Source: Desulfobaccales bacterium
GTDB lineage: Bacteria > Desulfobacterota > Desulfobaccia > Desulfobaccales > 0-14-0-80-60-11
Direction: 5' to 3'
Length of the DNA: 53,445 nt
Assembly: GCA_041648175.1 (NCBI GenBank)
Contig: JBAZPO010000020.1
Location: 1 to 53,445 of the forward strand
Both the position numbers and the translations under genes were made by a program. Shown one piece after another: positions 43,461 through 51,939 of this stretch. The notes under the pieces were generated by a model. It was not told where the DNA came from, did no database searches, and was given only the letters and a program-made list of their open reading frames with translations. Every line of letters starts with the position of its first letter. Position 1 is the stretch's first letter.

Positions 43461-44837
43461 ATGTTTCAAGGGGATTTGGGGAAACTCTGGGAAAAGGTTA
43501 GTGCCACCATGATGGAAGGAGTGGTAGTGGTGGACCCCAAGGGGATAATTCAGACCGTCAACCGCGCCATGGAGGAGATTACCGGCTACACGCACAACGA
43601 ACTCATCGGTCAGAGCTGTGCGATGATCAGGTGTAACGCCTGCTTCAGTGCGGACCAAGCCAACGCTCGCAAACAGTGCGAGCTGTTCCAAAACGGTGTC
43701 GTTGCGCCCTCCAAGTGTGTCCTGGCTAATAAGGATGGTACCCTGAGACATGTCATGAAGACTGCGACTCTGATCCTGGACGACGACGCCCAAATTTTGG
43801 GCGGGGTAGAGTTCTTTATGGATATCAGTGAGTTGGCTGCTCAGGAACGGCTCATCACCCGATTGCGCCGGGAACTGAGCCAGGAGGACGGGTTTCAAGG
43901 GATCATCGGCAAGTCTGCCGTCATGCTTCAGCTTTTCTCCCTGATCGAAAGCGTCGCGTCAAACGATGCTTCGGTAATCATTTATGGTGAGAGCGGCACC
44001 GGCAAGGAGATGGTGGCCCGGGCTATTCATAACTTAAGTCCTCATCGGCAGGGACCTTATATCAGGGTGAATTGCAAGGCCTTGCAGGAATCGCTGCTCG
44101 AGACTGAGCTCTTTGGACCCGGTCACGGTGCTTCCAATGCGGCGGAACCTGCCCGCCTCGGCCATTTCGAAGCGGCCAATGGGGGCGACATTTTCTTAGA
44201 TGAGGTGGCGGACCTGTCCCTCAATATCCAGGCCAGGCTGCTACGGGTTTTATGTGAGAAAGTCATCGAAAGAGAGGGCAGCCAGAAGCCCATCGTGGTG
44301 GACGTGCGGGTGATCGCCGCAACTAATCGGGATCTTCAGGGTCTCGTGGCGGAGGGCCGGTTCCGGGAAGACCTGTTTTATCGCCTCAACGTCATCCCCA
44401 TTCACCTGCCGCCCTTGCGGGAGCGCCGAGAAGATATCCCCCTGCTGGCAGAGGCCTTCATCGAGCGCACCCGGCTCAAGACCCGCAAACCCGTGGGTGG
44501 CCTCAGCAAAGAGGCCCTGGAATTGCTGCTGAAGTATGATTGGCCAGGCAATGTTCGAGAGCTGATCAACGCCATGGAGTATGCCTTTATGTTGTGCCCG
44601 GAAGGGTATATTTTGCCGGAACATCTGCCGATCCACCTCAGCCAGAAAGGCGCGGCCCGGTTAAAAACCTCCAAAGCTCAGGATGGCAGCCCGTCCCGGG
44701 ATAAGGAGGCGCTGCTGAGAGCTTTGAAAGGAGCCGGAGGCAAGGTGAGCGAGGCCGCCAGGATTTTAGGGGTAAGCCGCGTTACCTTGTGGAAGTGGCT
44801 AAAATATCATAAAATTAACGCCAAAGATGTGCTTTGA
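43461..44837 (+). CDS. PAS-AAA+-Fis transcription regulator with degenerate GAFTGA loop
   Basis: A 458-residue NtrC-family-like regulator. The N-terminal PAS domain (about 8-125) has a Cys cluster (CAMIRCNACF, CELF, SKC) that may bind a metal or sense redox. The AAA+ domain has Walker A GESGTGKE (176-183), Walker B region GGDIFLDEV, and intact RFREDLFYRLNV. But the sigma-54 contact loop GAFTGA reads GASNAA (223-228). A Fis-type helix-turn-helix closes the protein (KVSEAARILGVSRVTLWKWL). AAGGAG at seven bases supports ATG 43461. It is divergent from the TauE operon and is its probable regulator, perhaps acting with sigma-70. Confidence 0.87.
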   Translation: MFQGDLGKLWEKVSATMMEGVVVVDPKGIIQTVNRAMEEITGYTHNELIGQSCAMIRCNACFSADQANARKQCELFQNGVVAPSKCVLANKDGTLRHVMKTATLILDDDAQILGGVEFFMDISELAAQERLITRLRRELSQEDGFQGIIGKSAVMLQLFSLIESVASNDASVIIYGESGTGKEMVARAIHNLSPHRQGPYIRVNCKALQESLLETELFGPGHGASNAAEPARLGHFEAANGGDIFLDEVADLSLNIQARLLRVLCEKVIEREGSQKPIVVDVRVIAATNRDLQGLVAEGRFREDLFYRLNVIPIHLPPLRERREDIPLLAEAFIERTRLKTRKPVGGLSKEALELLLKYDWPGNVRELINAMEYAFMLCPEGYILPEHLPIHLSQKGAARLKTSKAQDGSPSRDKEALLRALKGAGGKVSEAARILGVSRVTLWKWLKYHKINAKDVL

Positions 44838-44887
44838 TTCCCTTGCCTGGGCGAGAGCTACACGGCCCGTGGGAACTCTATAAGGTT

Positions 44888-44972
44888 TTGCCAAAAGTTT
44901 TTTCCTCTAATTCTCCTCTCCCCTTGTGGGAGAGGGTAGGGTGAGGGGTTAATAAGAAAAAACTTTTGGCAA
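44888..44972. repeat. MITE-like element with 17-bp perfect inverted ends
   Basis: TTGCCAAAAGTTTTTTC at 44888-44904 is the exact complement of 44956-44972. Inside is a ccctctcc-type hairpin with a gggtgagggg tail. The right end is 22 bases from the PhnD-like start. A relative without the left arm lies at about 17561-17625. Confidence 0.7.
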
Positions 44973-44993
44973 TGAGTATAAGGAGTGCAGATC

Positions 44994-45920
44994 ATGAGTG
45001 CGCGCAGCGTGGCTCTCCTGTTATGTGTCGGCCTTCTCCTGGGTGGTTGCGGGAATGACGAGCCGGCCAAGACCATTGATTTATCCAAACGGGGGGAGGT
45101 CACGGTAGACCGTCCTGATCATGCCATCACCTATGCTTATCTGCCCCAATACGCTCATACGGTCTCCTATGCCCGGCACCATCTGGTAATAGAATATTTG
45201 AGCCGCGTCACCGGACTGACCATCCGCCAGGTTTTTCCCGATACCTTTGATGAACACATGCACATGGTGGGCCGGGGGCTGATCGATCTCACTTTTAGCA
45301 ATCCTTTCATTTACACCAAGATCGCTGACCGCTACGGGGCTCGGGCCTTCGCCCGGATCGTCGAACCCCAGGGTCAAGAAAACTTTCGCGGCCAGATTAT
45401 TTGCCGCGCCGATAACCACAATCTCAAAACCCTGGCTGATTTGAAAGGCAAACGCCTGATTGCCGTGGACCCCACTTCCGCGGGAGGCTATCTTTATCCC
45501 TGGGGCATGATTTTGGAGAATGGCCTGCGCAAGGAGGATTTCACCGAAATAACCTTTGCCCCGGGGCCGGGGGGCAAGCAGGAGAAGGTGGTTATGGCGG
45601 TTTATTCGGGGAAGTACGATGTGGGCCTGATTCGCGAGGGAACCCTGAATATCCTGAAGAACAAGATCGATCTCACGAAAATCCGGGTCCTGGCCTACTC
45701 TCCCTGGTATCCGGGCTGGGTTTATGCCGCCCGGCGGGGACTTGACCCGGCTCTGGTGGAAAAGATCAAACAGGCCCTGTTGGCTTTGAATATGAATAAC
45801 CCGGCAGATAGGGCCATCCTGGAAAAGGGCGGCTTTATTAAAGTCGTCCCGGCTCAGGACGCGGACTTTAACGGAGTGCGGCGGCTGGCCCATATCGTGG
45901 AATCCGGCGGACGGCGATAG
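44994..45920 (+). CDS. PhnD-like periplasmic-binding lipoprotein
   Basis: A 308-residue lipoprotein of the phosphate/phosphite/phosphonate-binding (PhnD) class. The lipobox is LLLGGC (Cys19). Typical parts are ITYAYLPQYAHTVSY, LTFSNPFIYTKIADRYGA, LADLKGKRLIAVDPTSAGGYLYP and the closing hinge VYSGKYDVGLIREGTLN. No permease or ATPase gene is nearby. Instead a sensor kinase starts 57 bp downstream, as in AioX-AioS, ArrX-ArrS and TorT-TorS, so it is probably a ligand receptor for that kinase. ATG at 44994 follows AAGGAG by eight bases. Confidence 0.85.
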   Translation: MSARSVALLLCVGLLLGGCGNDEPAKTIDLSKRGEVTVDRPDHAITYAYLPQYAHTVSYARHHLVIEYLSRVTGLTIRQVFPDTFDEHMHMVGRGLIDLTFSNPFIYTKIADRYGARAFARIVEPQGQENFRGQIICRADNHNLKTLADLKGKRLIAVDPTSAGGYLYPWGMILENGLRKEDFTEITFAPGPGGKQEKVVMAVYSGKYDVGLIREGTLNILKNKIDLTKIRVLAYSPWYPGWVYAARRGLDPALVEKIKQALLALNMNNPADRAILEKGGFIKVVPAQDADFNGVRRLAHIVESGGRR

Positions 45921-45977
45921 ATACCAGCGCTATCTTTTTGGGGCCTCCCTTAAGGTGCCTCTAAGGTTGAGGGCAAC

Positions 45978-48074
45978 ATGCGGTTTTTAACCAGGCTGTC
46001 GTTTCGCAGTAAAATAATTTTGGGAATCACCGCAGTAGTCCTGGTCTTCGGCCTGCTCTCCGCCATTTTCGTGAGCCGAATCGCCAAGCAGGCCATGCTG
46101 GGGGAAATCAAAAAGCGGGGTCTGAGTCTGGGCCTGTCGTTGGCCGCCCGCAGCGCCGACCCCTTGCTGGCCCTGGACTTTCTCCGCCTGAAAAATATGG
46201 TGGACGAATTAAAAGAGTCCAGCGATGACATCATCTATGTCTTTGTCCAGGATAAAAACAGCCAGATATTGTCCCACACGTTCAAAAACGGTTTTCCCAC
46301 GGACCTCAAAGACGCCAATCAAGTGCCCCCAGACGCGAGTCAGCATGTTCAACTCTTGAATACGGGAGAGGGGCGGATTTACGATTTTGCCATACCGGTC
46401 ACCATCAGTAACGAGCGTCTGGGGACGGTGCACGTGGGTCTGTCCCAGGTCAAAGCCCAGGCTGCGGTGCGCCGGCTTCTCTTCATCATCTTCTGCATTT
46501 CGGCCGGGTCCGGCCTGATGGCGGTGGTGCTGGGCACCCTGTTTGCCGGTACCGTCACCCGGCGCTTAAACATTTTGAGGCGATCCGCCGAGTCCATCGT
46601 CAGAGGCAATCTTGATCTCCAGACCGGCCCCCAACTCAAGCGCAACTGCTGGGATATCAAGGATTGCCAGGAGCCCCAATGCCCGGCCTACAACGATACC
46701 CGCCGGCGCTGCTGGTATCTGGTGGGAACCATGTGCCCTGAGTGCGCCTCCGGAGGTTTTGAACAAAAAATCGAAGCCTGCCAGGAGTGCCCGGTTTACC
46801 AGGAAATGAGGGGCGATGAAATCCAGAGCCTGGCCGAGGCCTTCGACTTTATGGCTCTTAATCTGGATTCCTATATTGCCAGCCTCAAAGAGGCCGAACG
46901 GACTCTGACCAGGCAGCAGCAGCTGCTCAAAACCATTCTGGATGTAACCCCTGACCTGGTAAGTCTGCAGGATGAAAATCTCATTTATCGGGCGGTTAAT
47001 CCGGCTTTTTGCCAGTTCTTCGGTCTGGATGAACCGGATGTCCTGGGCAAGTCGAATGCCCAAATCTTCCCCCAAGTGGCCGGACGCCACCGGGCGGAAG
47101 ATCTTGAGATCCTCAAGACCGGCGCACCTATAAGCAAGGAACTCCTCTTAACCAGAAACCACCGTCGCTACTGGCTGCATATAGTCAAGGTGCCGGTTTA
47201 TGATGTGGACCGGATTGCCGGTCTGCTGCTCACGGTCCGGGATATTTCCGAGATTAAACAGTACCAGGAGAAATTATTGCAGACGGTAAAAATGGAGCAG
47301 TTGGGCCGGTTGGCCGGCGGCATGGCCCACGAAATCAACACCCCCTTGTGCATCATCCTGGGTTATGCCCAGATGCTGCTGGAAGACGTACCCGCTAACA
47401 CGGAAAGTTTTGAATATTTGGGTATCATTGAAAAACAGGCCCAGATTTGCCGGCGCATAGTCGGCGATTTACTGAGCTTTTCCAGGAATATTGAAAGCAA
47501 AATGGAGGAATTGGACCTCAACCAGTCCATCGAGGAGGTCTTGCACCTGGTCGGACACACCTTCAAGCAAAACTGGGTTGATATCGTTACCGCTTTCGAT
47601 CCCGATTTGCCGCGCTTAACCGGCGATAAGGAAAAACTCAAGCAGGTGTGGATCAACCTTTTGAATAATGCCTTTGATTCCATCGGCCAGGATGGCACCA
47701 TCTGGGTGAAAACCAGTATCTGTCCCCAGGGCCGGCGGGTGCTGGTGACGGTGGCCGATAGCGGGTCCGGCATTGAACCTGAAGACCTGAAAAGGGTATT
47801 TGAACCGTTCTTCACCACCAAGCCCCCCGGCGCCGGCACCGGCCTGGGGCTGTCGGTCTCTTTCGGCATCATCCAGGACCATCACGGCGCCATCTCCGCC
47901 CTGAGCCCAAACCCCCCGGCCTTTTTAGGTGATGCCGGACCGGGCCGAAGAGCGCCGGGGCCGGGCTCGGTGTTTCTGGTGGAATTGCCGGTGTCGCCGG
48001 ATGAACCCGGGGCGGATTCTTGTGAAGACTTTATAACGAATTTGAGTCCGAGCAGTTACCAGCAAGCCTCTTAG
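45978..48074 (+). CDS. Membrane sensor histidine kinase with two-CW cysteine domain and PAS
   Basis: A 698-residue kinase. Two membrane helices (13-35, 168-191) enclose a periplasmic sensor of about 130 residues. A HAMP-like segment follows. At 224-271 there is a cysteine-rich two-CW module (Cys224, 230, 235, 245, 253, 256, 268, 271, with CW pairs at 224 and 245) that probably binds a metal or iron-sulfur centre. A PAS domain lies at about 315-430. The HisKA phospho-acceptor is His451 (GGMAHEINTPL). The ATPase domain has N box NLLNNAFDSI, VADSGSGIEP and GAGTGLGLS. The partner receiver gene starts 8 bp later. Confidence 0.9.
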   Translation: MRFLTRLSFRSKIILGITAVVLVFGLLSAIFVSRIAKQAMLGEIKKRGLSLGLSLAARSADPLLALDFLRLKNMVDELKESSDDIIYVFVQDKNSQILSHTFKNGFPTDLKDANQVPPDASQHVQLLNTGEGRIYDFAIPVTISNERLGTVHVGLSQVKAQAAVRRLLFIIFCISAGSGLMAVVLGTLFAGTVTRRLNILRRSAESIVRGNLDLQTGPQLKRNCWDIKDCQEPQCPAYNDTRRRCWYLVGTMCPECASGGFEQKIEACQECPVYQEMRGDEIQSLAEAFDFMALNLDSYIASLKEAERTLTRQQQLLKTILDVTPDLVSLQDENLIYRAVNPAFCQFFGLDEPDVLGKSNAQIFPQVAGRHRAEDLEILKTGAPISKELLLTRNHRRYWLHIVKVPVYDVDRIAGLLLTVRDISEIKQYQEKLLQTVKMEQLGRLAGGMAHEINTPLCIILGYAQMLLEDVPANTESFEYLGIIEKQAQICRRIVGDLLSFSRNIESKMEELDLNQSIEEVLHLVGHTFKQNWVDIVTAFDPDLPRLTGDKEKLKQVWINLLNNAFDSIGQDGTIWVKTSICPQGRRVLVTVADSGSGIEPEDLKRVFEPFFTTKPPGAGTGLGLSVSFGIIQDHHGAISALSPNPPAFLGDAGPGRRAPGPGSVFLVELPVSPDEPGADSCEDFITNLSPSSYQQAS

Positions 48075-48082
48075 GAGGGGTT

Positions 48083-48475
48083 ATGGGTGATATCTTAGTG
48101 CTTGACGACGTCCTCGACGCCGGCGTCATGATCAAACGCATCCTGGAACGGAAGGGCCATCAGGTAGCGGTGTTCACAGAAGAGGAAGCAGCCCTCGCAC
48201 ATGCTCGAACTCACCCGGTGCAAGTGGCGATTTTGGACATCCGGCTCAAAAAGATGAGTGGCGTGGATATGCTCCAGGAACTGAAAAAGCTGTCCCCCCA
48301 AACCCAGGTAATCATGCTGACCGGTTACCCCACCCTGGAAACGGCGCGCCAGTCCAAGGAACTTGGCGCCTTTGATTATTGCATCAAGCCGATTGACAAA
48401 GAAGAGTTGGAAGAAAAAGTGAGTAGCGCCCTGGCCGCGGCCAAGGAGCAGCTTACAACACTTACAACCAGGTAG
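48083..48475 (+). CDS. Stand-alone receiver-domain response regulator
   Basis: A 130-residue CheY-like receiver. The acidic pair (ILVLDDVLDA), phosphorylated Asp in VAILDIRLKKM, Thr in VIMLTGYPT and Lys in DYCIKPIDKEE are all present. No DNA-binding output domain follows, so the signal must go to another protein, possibly the PAS-AAA+ regulator. GGAGGGG is four bases before ATG. It is co-transcribed with the upstream kinase. Confidence 0.92.
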   Translation: MGDILVLDDVLDAGVMIKRILERKGHQVAVFTEEEAALAHARTHPVQVAILDIRLKKMSGVDMLQELKKLSPQTQVIMLTGYPTLETARQSKELGAFDYCIKPIDKEELEEKVSSALAAAKEQLTTLTTR

Positions 48476-48862
48476 ATGGGGGATCTAAGGGGATTTGGAT
48501 TTTCACGCTAAAGCTGCGATTATATAACGTCCGGCAATTTTGCAAGAAGTTCAAAAGATTTTTCCGTTATGTCCCAGTCTGAAAGAACCTAACCCATTCC
48601 CGCCCCCACATGCTTATAAAATTTTCTCTTTAGAATTCGATGTGATAAAATTATATTCCAACATTATGGAAGGTTGTCTGTCCGAGGGAGGCGGTTTTGG
48701 CCGACTGGGCTCAGATCAGGGCGCAGCTTGTTGAAGCACTAATTTCCGCGCCGAAGCAAAAAAGTACACCTGGCTCTTGCGGTCTCCTTCCCATCCGGCA
48801 GTTTTCCCGGTCCTCTTCACCCTGCCTATCTTTCAGCCGCTTTTTCTCCATGGAGCCTTGAG
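48476..48862. other. Intergenic region, possible promoter
   Basis: No gene is supported. Its second half is AT-rich, with a TAAAAT-type box (about 48646-48651) and no clear -35 box. It may hold the promoter of the second binding-protein/kinase pair. No repeat family was recognised. Confidence 0.35.
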
Positions 48863-49903
48863 ATGAAAACTATAACCGGCCGGACCATCGCCTTCATGAG
48901 CGCGGGGCTGGTGGTGCTAATAGGACTGGCCTTCTGGTATTGGTCCCCTCCGGCCCAATCTCTGCGGCCCTATGCCGGGCCCGTGGAGAAAATATCTATC
49001 AGCGCCGTTTCAAACTCCACATCAGGCCTGCTTCTTATTGCTCAAGCTAAAGGATATTTCCGGAATAACGGCCTGGAGGCCACGCTAAAGTTCTTTCCGA
49101 CCGGTCCCTTGGGGCTGGAACAACTGCAGGCGGGCCAGATCGATATCGCCCATGTCTCCGATTTTGTTTTAGTCCAGGAAATTTTTAAAGGTGCGAAGTC
49201 CCTGCGCTGTTTGGGTTCAATCGGCACCACGGATATTTTGCATATGACGGTCCTAAAGGACCGGGGGATTTTGCAGCCCGGCGATTTGAAAGGAAAAAGC
49301 ATCGGCGTTGCGCGTGGGACCATCGCGGAATTTTTCCTGGGAAGGTTTTTAACCTTTAACCAGCTTTCTTTAAGCGATATTCACCTAATCTCCCTCACCC
49401 CCGAGGAAACACCCGCGGTCCTGGCCAATGGCCAGGTGGATGCGGCCATGGTCTGGGACCCGATAGCCTATGATATTAACCAGCGCCTGGGCAACAAGAT
49501 CATCAGTTGGCCGGGGCAAACCGGTCAAAAATTTTATAATGTCCTGGTGGGCCGCGACGAATTTATCAAATCCCGGTCAAAGGCTCTGGAAAGGCTGTTC
49601 CGGGCCTTGGCCCAGGCTGAAACCTTTAGCAAAAATAACCGGGATGAGAGCCTCGCGATCATCGCCAAACACCTTAACCTCGATCAAGCTATTTTCAAAA
49701 GCACTTGGCTCAAAAGCTCTTATGAGCTGTCTTTTGACCAAGCGCTCTTAATCTCTATGGAGGACGAAGCCCGCTGGATGATCAAAAATAAACTGACCGG
49801 CCAAACCAGAATCCCCAATTATCTGGACTACCTCAATGCGGAACCGCTGGACAAGGTTACACAGCAAGCGGTCAGTATAATCATCCCCAAAGACAAGAAG
49901 TAA
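48863..49903 (+). CDS. NitT/TauT-type (SsuA-like) substrate-binding protein
   Basis: A 346-residue binding protein with an uncleaved-looking N-terminal membrane helix (about 10-28) and no lipobox. The NMT1/SsuA-like fold shows ISISAVSNSTSGLLLIAQAKG, YFRNNGLEATLKFF, LEQLQAGQIDIAHVSDF, LKGKSIGVARGTIAEFFL and NGQVDAAMVWDPIAYDI. Ligands in the family are sulfonates, nitrate, pyrimidines and similar small molecules. There are no permease or ATPase genes, and a histidine kinase starts 27 bp downstream, again suggesting a sensory role. GGAG is seven bases before ATG. Confidence 0.85.
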   Translation: MKTITGRTIAFMSAGLVVLIGLAFWYWSPPAQSLRPYAGPVEKISISAVSNSTSGLLLIAQAKGYFRNNGLEATLKFFPTGPLGLEQLQAGQIDIAHVSDFVLVQEIFKGAKSLRCLGSIGTTDILHMTVLKDRGILQPGDLKGKSIGVARGTIAEFFLGRFLTFNQLSLSDIHLISLTPEETPAVLANGQVDAAMVWDPIAYDINQRLGNKIISWPGQTGQKFYNVLVGRDEFIKSRSKALERLFRALAQAETFSKNNRDESLAIIAKHLNLDQAIFKSTWLKSSYELSFDQALLISMEDEARWMIKNKLTGQTRIPNYLDYLNAEPLDKVTQQAVSIIIPKDKK

Positions 49904-49930
49904 ATAACTCCGATCTTTAGGAACGCAGCC

Positions 49931-51529
49931 ATGAGAGTCAGAAGCACGGTAAAGATTGCTACTTTTATCACCATAATCGTAGTTATAATTTACAGCGCTC
50001 TTGACGTATTCATCGACCAAGCCCAGGAGTTAAAGGAGCAAGATTTACAAAAAGTGGCTGACCTCAGTGGGACTTTTGACCAGTTGCGGGACATTACCAC
50101 CGATTATGTGCTCTACCGGACGGCACGGGCCCACCAACAATGGTGGACGGTTCAGGGGGAGCTCCTCCAGAGATTAAATACCCCTGAGTACCAGGCGTTC
50201 CAAAGGAAATATCTCATCGAAGACCTCGACGACCGGTTAAAGCTGATGGGCGAGGGCTTCACCAGGCTGACGACAACCATCGGTAAAACCGGCTTGAGTG
50301 CACCGGAAGTTGAAGCCAATCAAGAATTCCAGAATAGATTGATAGCCCAGATCAGGCTCACCGCCCATAAAATAGTGGCAAGCCTTGTTAAGATATCTGA
50401 AGAGATCGGCCGCGACAGAGTTTCGCTGAAGAGTCAGGAAAACCTGCTTGATGTCATCGCCTTGCTGACCTTAGCCTCATTTATTATCGCGAATTCCATA
50501 TTCCTTTTAAGATCGGTGGTGCGGCCGGTTTTGCAACTTCACGAAGGCGCCCAGATCATTGGCCGCGGCAACCTGGATCACCGGGTGGCGGCCACCGGCA
50601 CGGGGGAGATCCGGGAACTATCCCAGGCCTTTAATGAGATGATCGACAACCTGGCGAAGGTCACGGTATCCCGTGACGAACTGGCCCGGGAAGTGGAAGA
50701 ACGCCAGCAGACCCAGAAGGCCTTGCGCCGGGCCCACGAGGAACTGGAACAGCGGGTGGAGGAGCGCACCGAGGAACTGCGCCTGGCGTTGGCCCAATTG
50801 CAGGCAGAAGTGACTGAGCGCCAGCAGGCGGAGCAGGCTGTACGGAAATCCGAACAGCGCCTGCGTTACCTGGCCTCCCAAATCCTGACCGCCCAGGAAC
50901 AGGAGCGCAAACGCATCGCCATGGAACTTCACGAAGGCCTGGGGCAATCCATGACGGCGCTCAAAATGCACTTGCGGTTCATTCAGATGGAAGTGCCGGC
51001 AGAGTCGGTAACCATAAAAGAGGATTTCAATGGCGCCCAAAACCTGTTAAAGGAAATGATTGACGAGGTGCGGCGTATTTCCCAGGGCTTGAGCCCGGCG
51101 CTCCTTGAAAACCTGGGGTTAACCGCGGCCTTAAAGCGTCTCTTGGACGATTTTGGTAAGTATCAAAACGCAACGGTACAAGCAGATACGGACGACATCC
51201 AAAACCTGTTCTCGCCCCAGACCGAGACCAACATATTCAGAATCTTCCAGGAATCTCTCAATAACATTGCCAAGCATGCCCAGTCCACTCAAGTCACAGT
51301 CACCATCAAAAGGCAAGACGGGAAAGTAAATTTTCTCATCAAAGATAACGGGGTGGGATTCGATTTTGAACAAATCACGCGTAATGAAATAGCAGATAAA
51401 GGCATGGGGCTTGCGGCTATGGATGAACGGCTGCGGATGATCGGCGCCCATCTCAATATCTTGAGTCAAAAAAGTAATGGCACTGCAATCAGCTTCTCCA
51501 TCCCCATCGACGCTAGTGGTCTGTTTTAG
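49931..51529 (+). CDS. NarL-type (HisKA_3) membrane histidine kinase
   Basis: A 532-residue kinase with two membrane helices (about 10-28 and 173-196) around a helical periplasmic sensor (about 29-170, four-helix-bundle like). A HAMP linker (196-250) and a long coiled coil (250-315, EELEQRVEERTEELRLALAQL) follow. The HisKA_3 motif is RKRIAMELHEGLGQSMTALK with His334. The ATPase domain ends FSIPIDASGLF. Such kinases phosphorylate LuxR/NarL-type regulators, none of which lies in this window. AGGAA is eight bases before ATG. It follows the SsuA-like gene by 27 bp. Confidence 0.9.
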   Translation: MRVRSTVKIATFITIIVVIIYSALDVFIDQAQELKEQDLQKVADLSGTFDQLRDITTDYVLYRTARAHQQWWTVQGELLQRLNTPEYQAFQRKYLIEDLDDRLKLMGEGFTRLTTTIGKTGLSAPEVEANQEFQNRLIAQIRLTAHKIVASLVKISEEIGRDRVSLKSQENLLDVIALLTLASFIIANSIFLLRSVVRPVLQLHEGAQIIGRGNLDHRVAATGTGEIRELSQAFNEMIDNLAKVTVSRDELAREVEERQQTQKALRRAHEELEQRVEERTEELRLALAQLQAEVTERQQAEQAVRKSEQRLRYLASQILTAQEQERKRIAMELHEGLGQSMTALKMHLRFIQMEVPAESVTIKEDFNGAQNLLKEMIDEVRRISQGLSPALLENLGLTAALKRLLDDFGKYQNATVQADTDDIQNLFSPQTETNIFRIFQESLNNIAKHAQSTQVTVTIKRQDGKVNFLIKDNGVGFDFEQITRNEIADKGMGLAAMDERLRMIGAHLNILSQKSNGTAISFSIPIDASGLF

Positions 51530-51939
51530 AATTAACTGCACATAAATCCAGGTCCGGAACGCTGGACTTGGCTGGCTTAAGCACCGTAGGGCGGGAAAGC
51601 GCAGCGCATCCCGCCTTACGAATCATTCCATCTCTGATACGAAGTTGCGGCCATACAAGTAATTTGTGTTTTGTAGGGGCGGACCTATGTGTCCGCCCTC
51701 AGGACCGGCACTCGCGCAGGTGCGTCCCTACAGAATCGAAGCTATGTTTACTTCTATGAGCGCAACTCGGTATGACTACCGAATGTTATCATCTGCCGCC
51801 CACTCCAGGTACTTGTGCAAGCTTGAATAAGGCCAATCCATTTTAGGGGAATCTAAAAATGTAAGGAGGGCACTGCCCACCACATTGAGCCTGTTTATCA
51901 AATCCCCCCTGTTCGCCTCTTCCCCTTTTCACCCTCCTT
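51530..51939. repeat. Repeat-rich intergenic region
   Basis: Convergent gap. It holds the GGCGGGAAAGCG palindrome (51586-51615), a tgtaggggcggacctatgtg element (51672-51700) and a cccttttcgcc-type tract (about 51905-51935). No gene. Confidence 0.6.
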
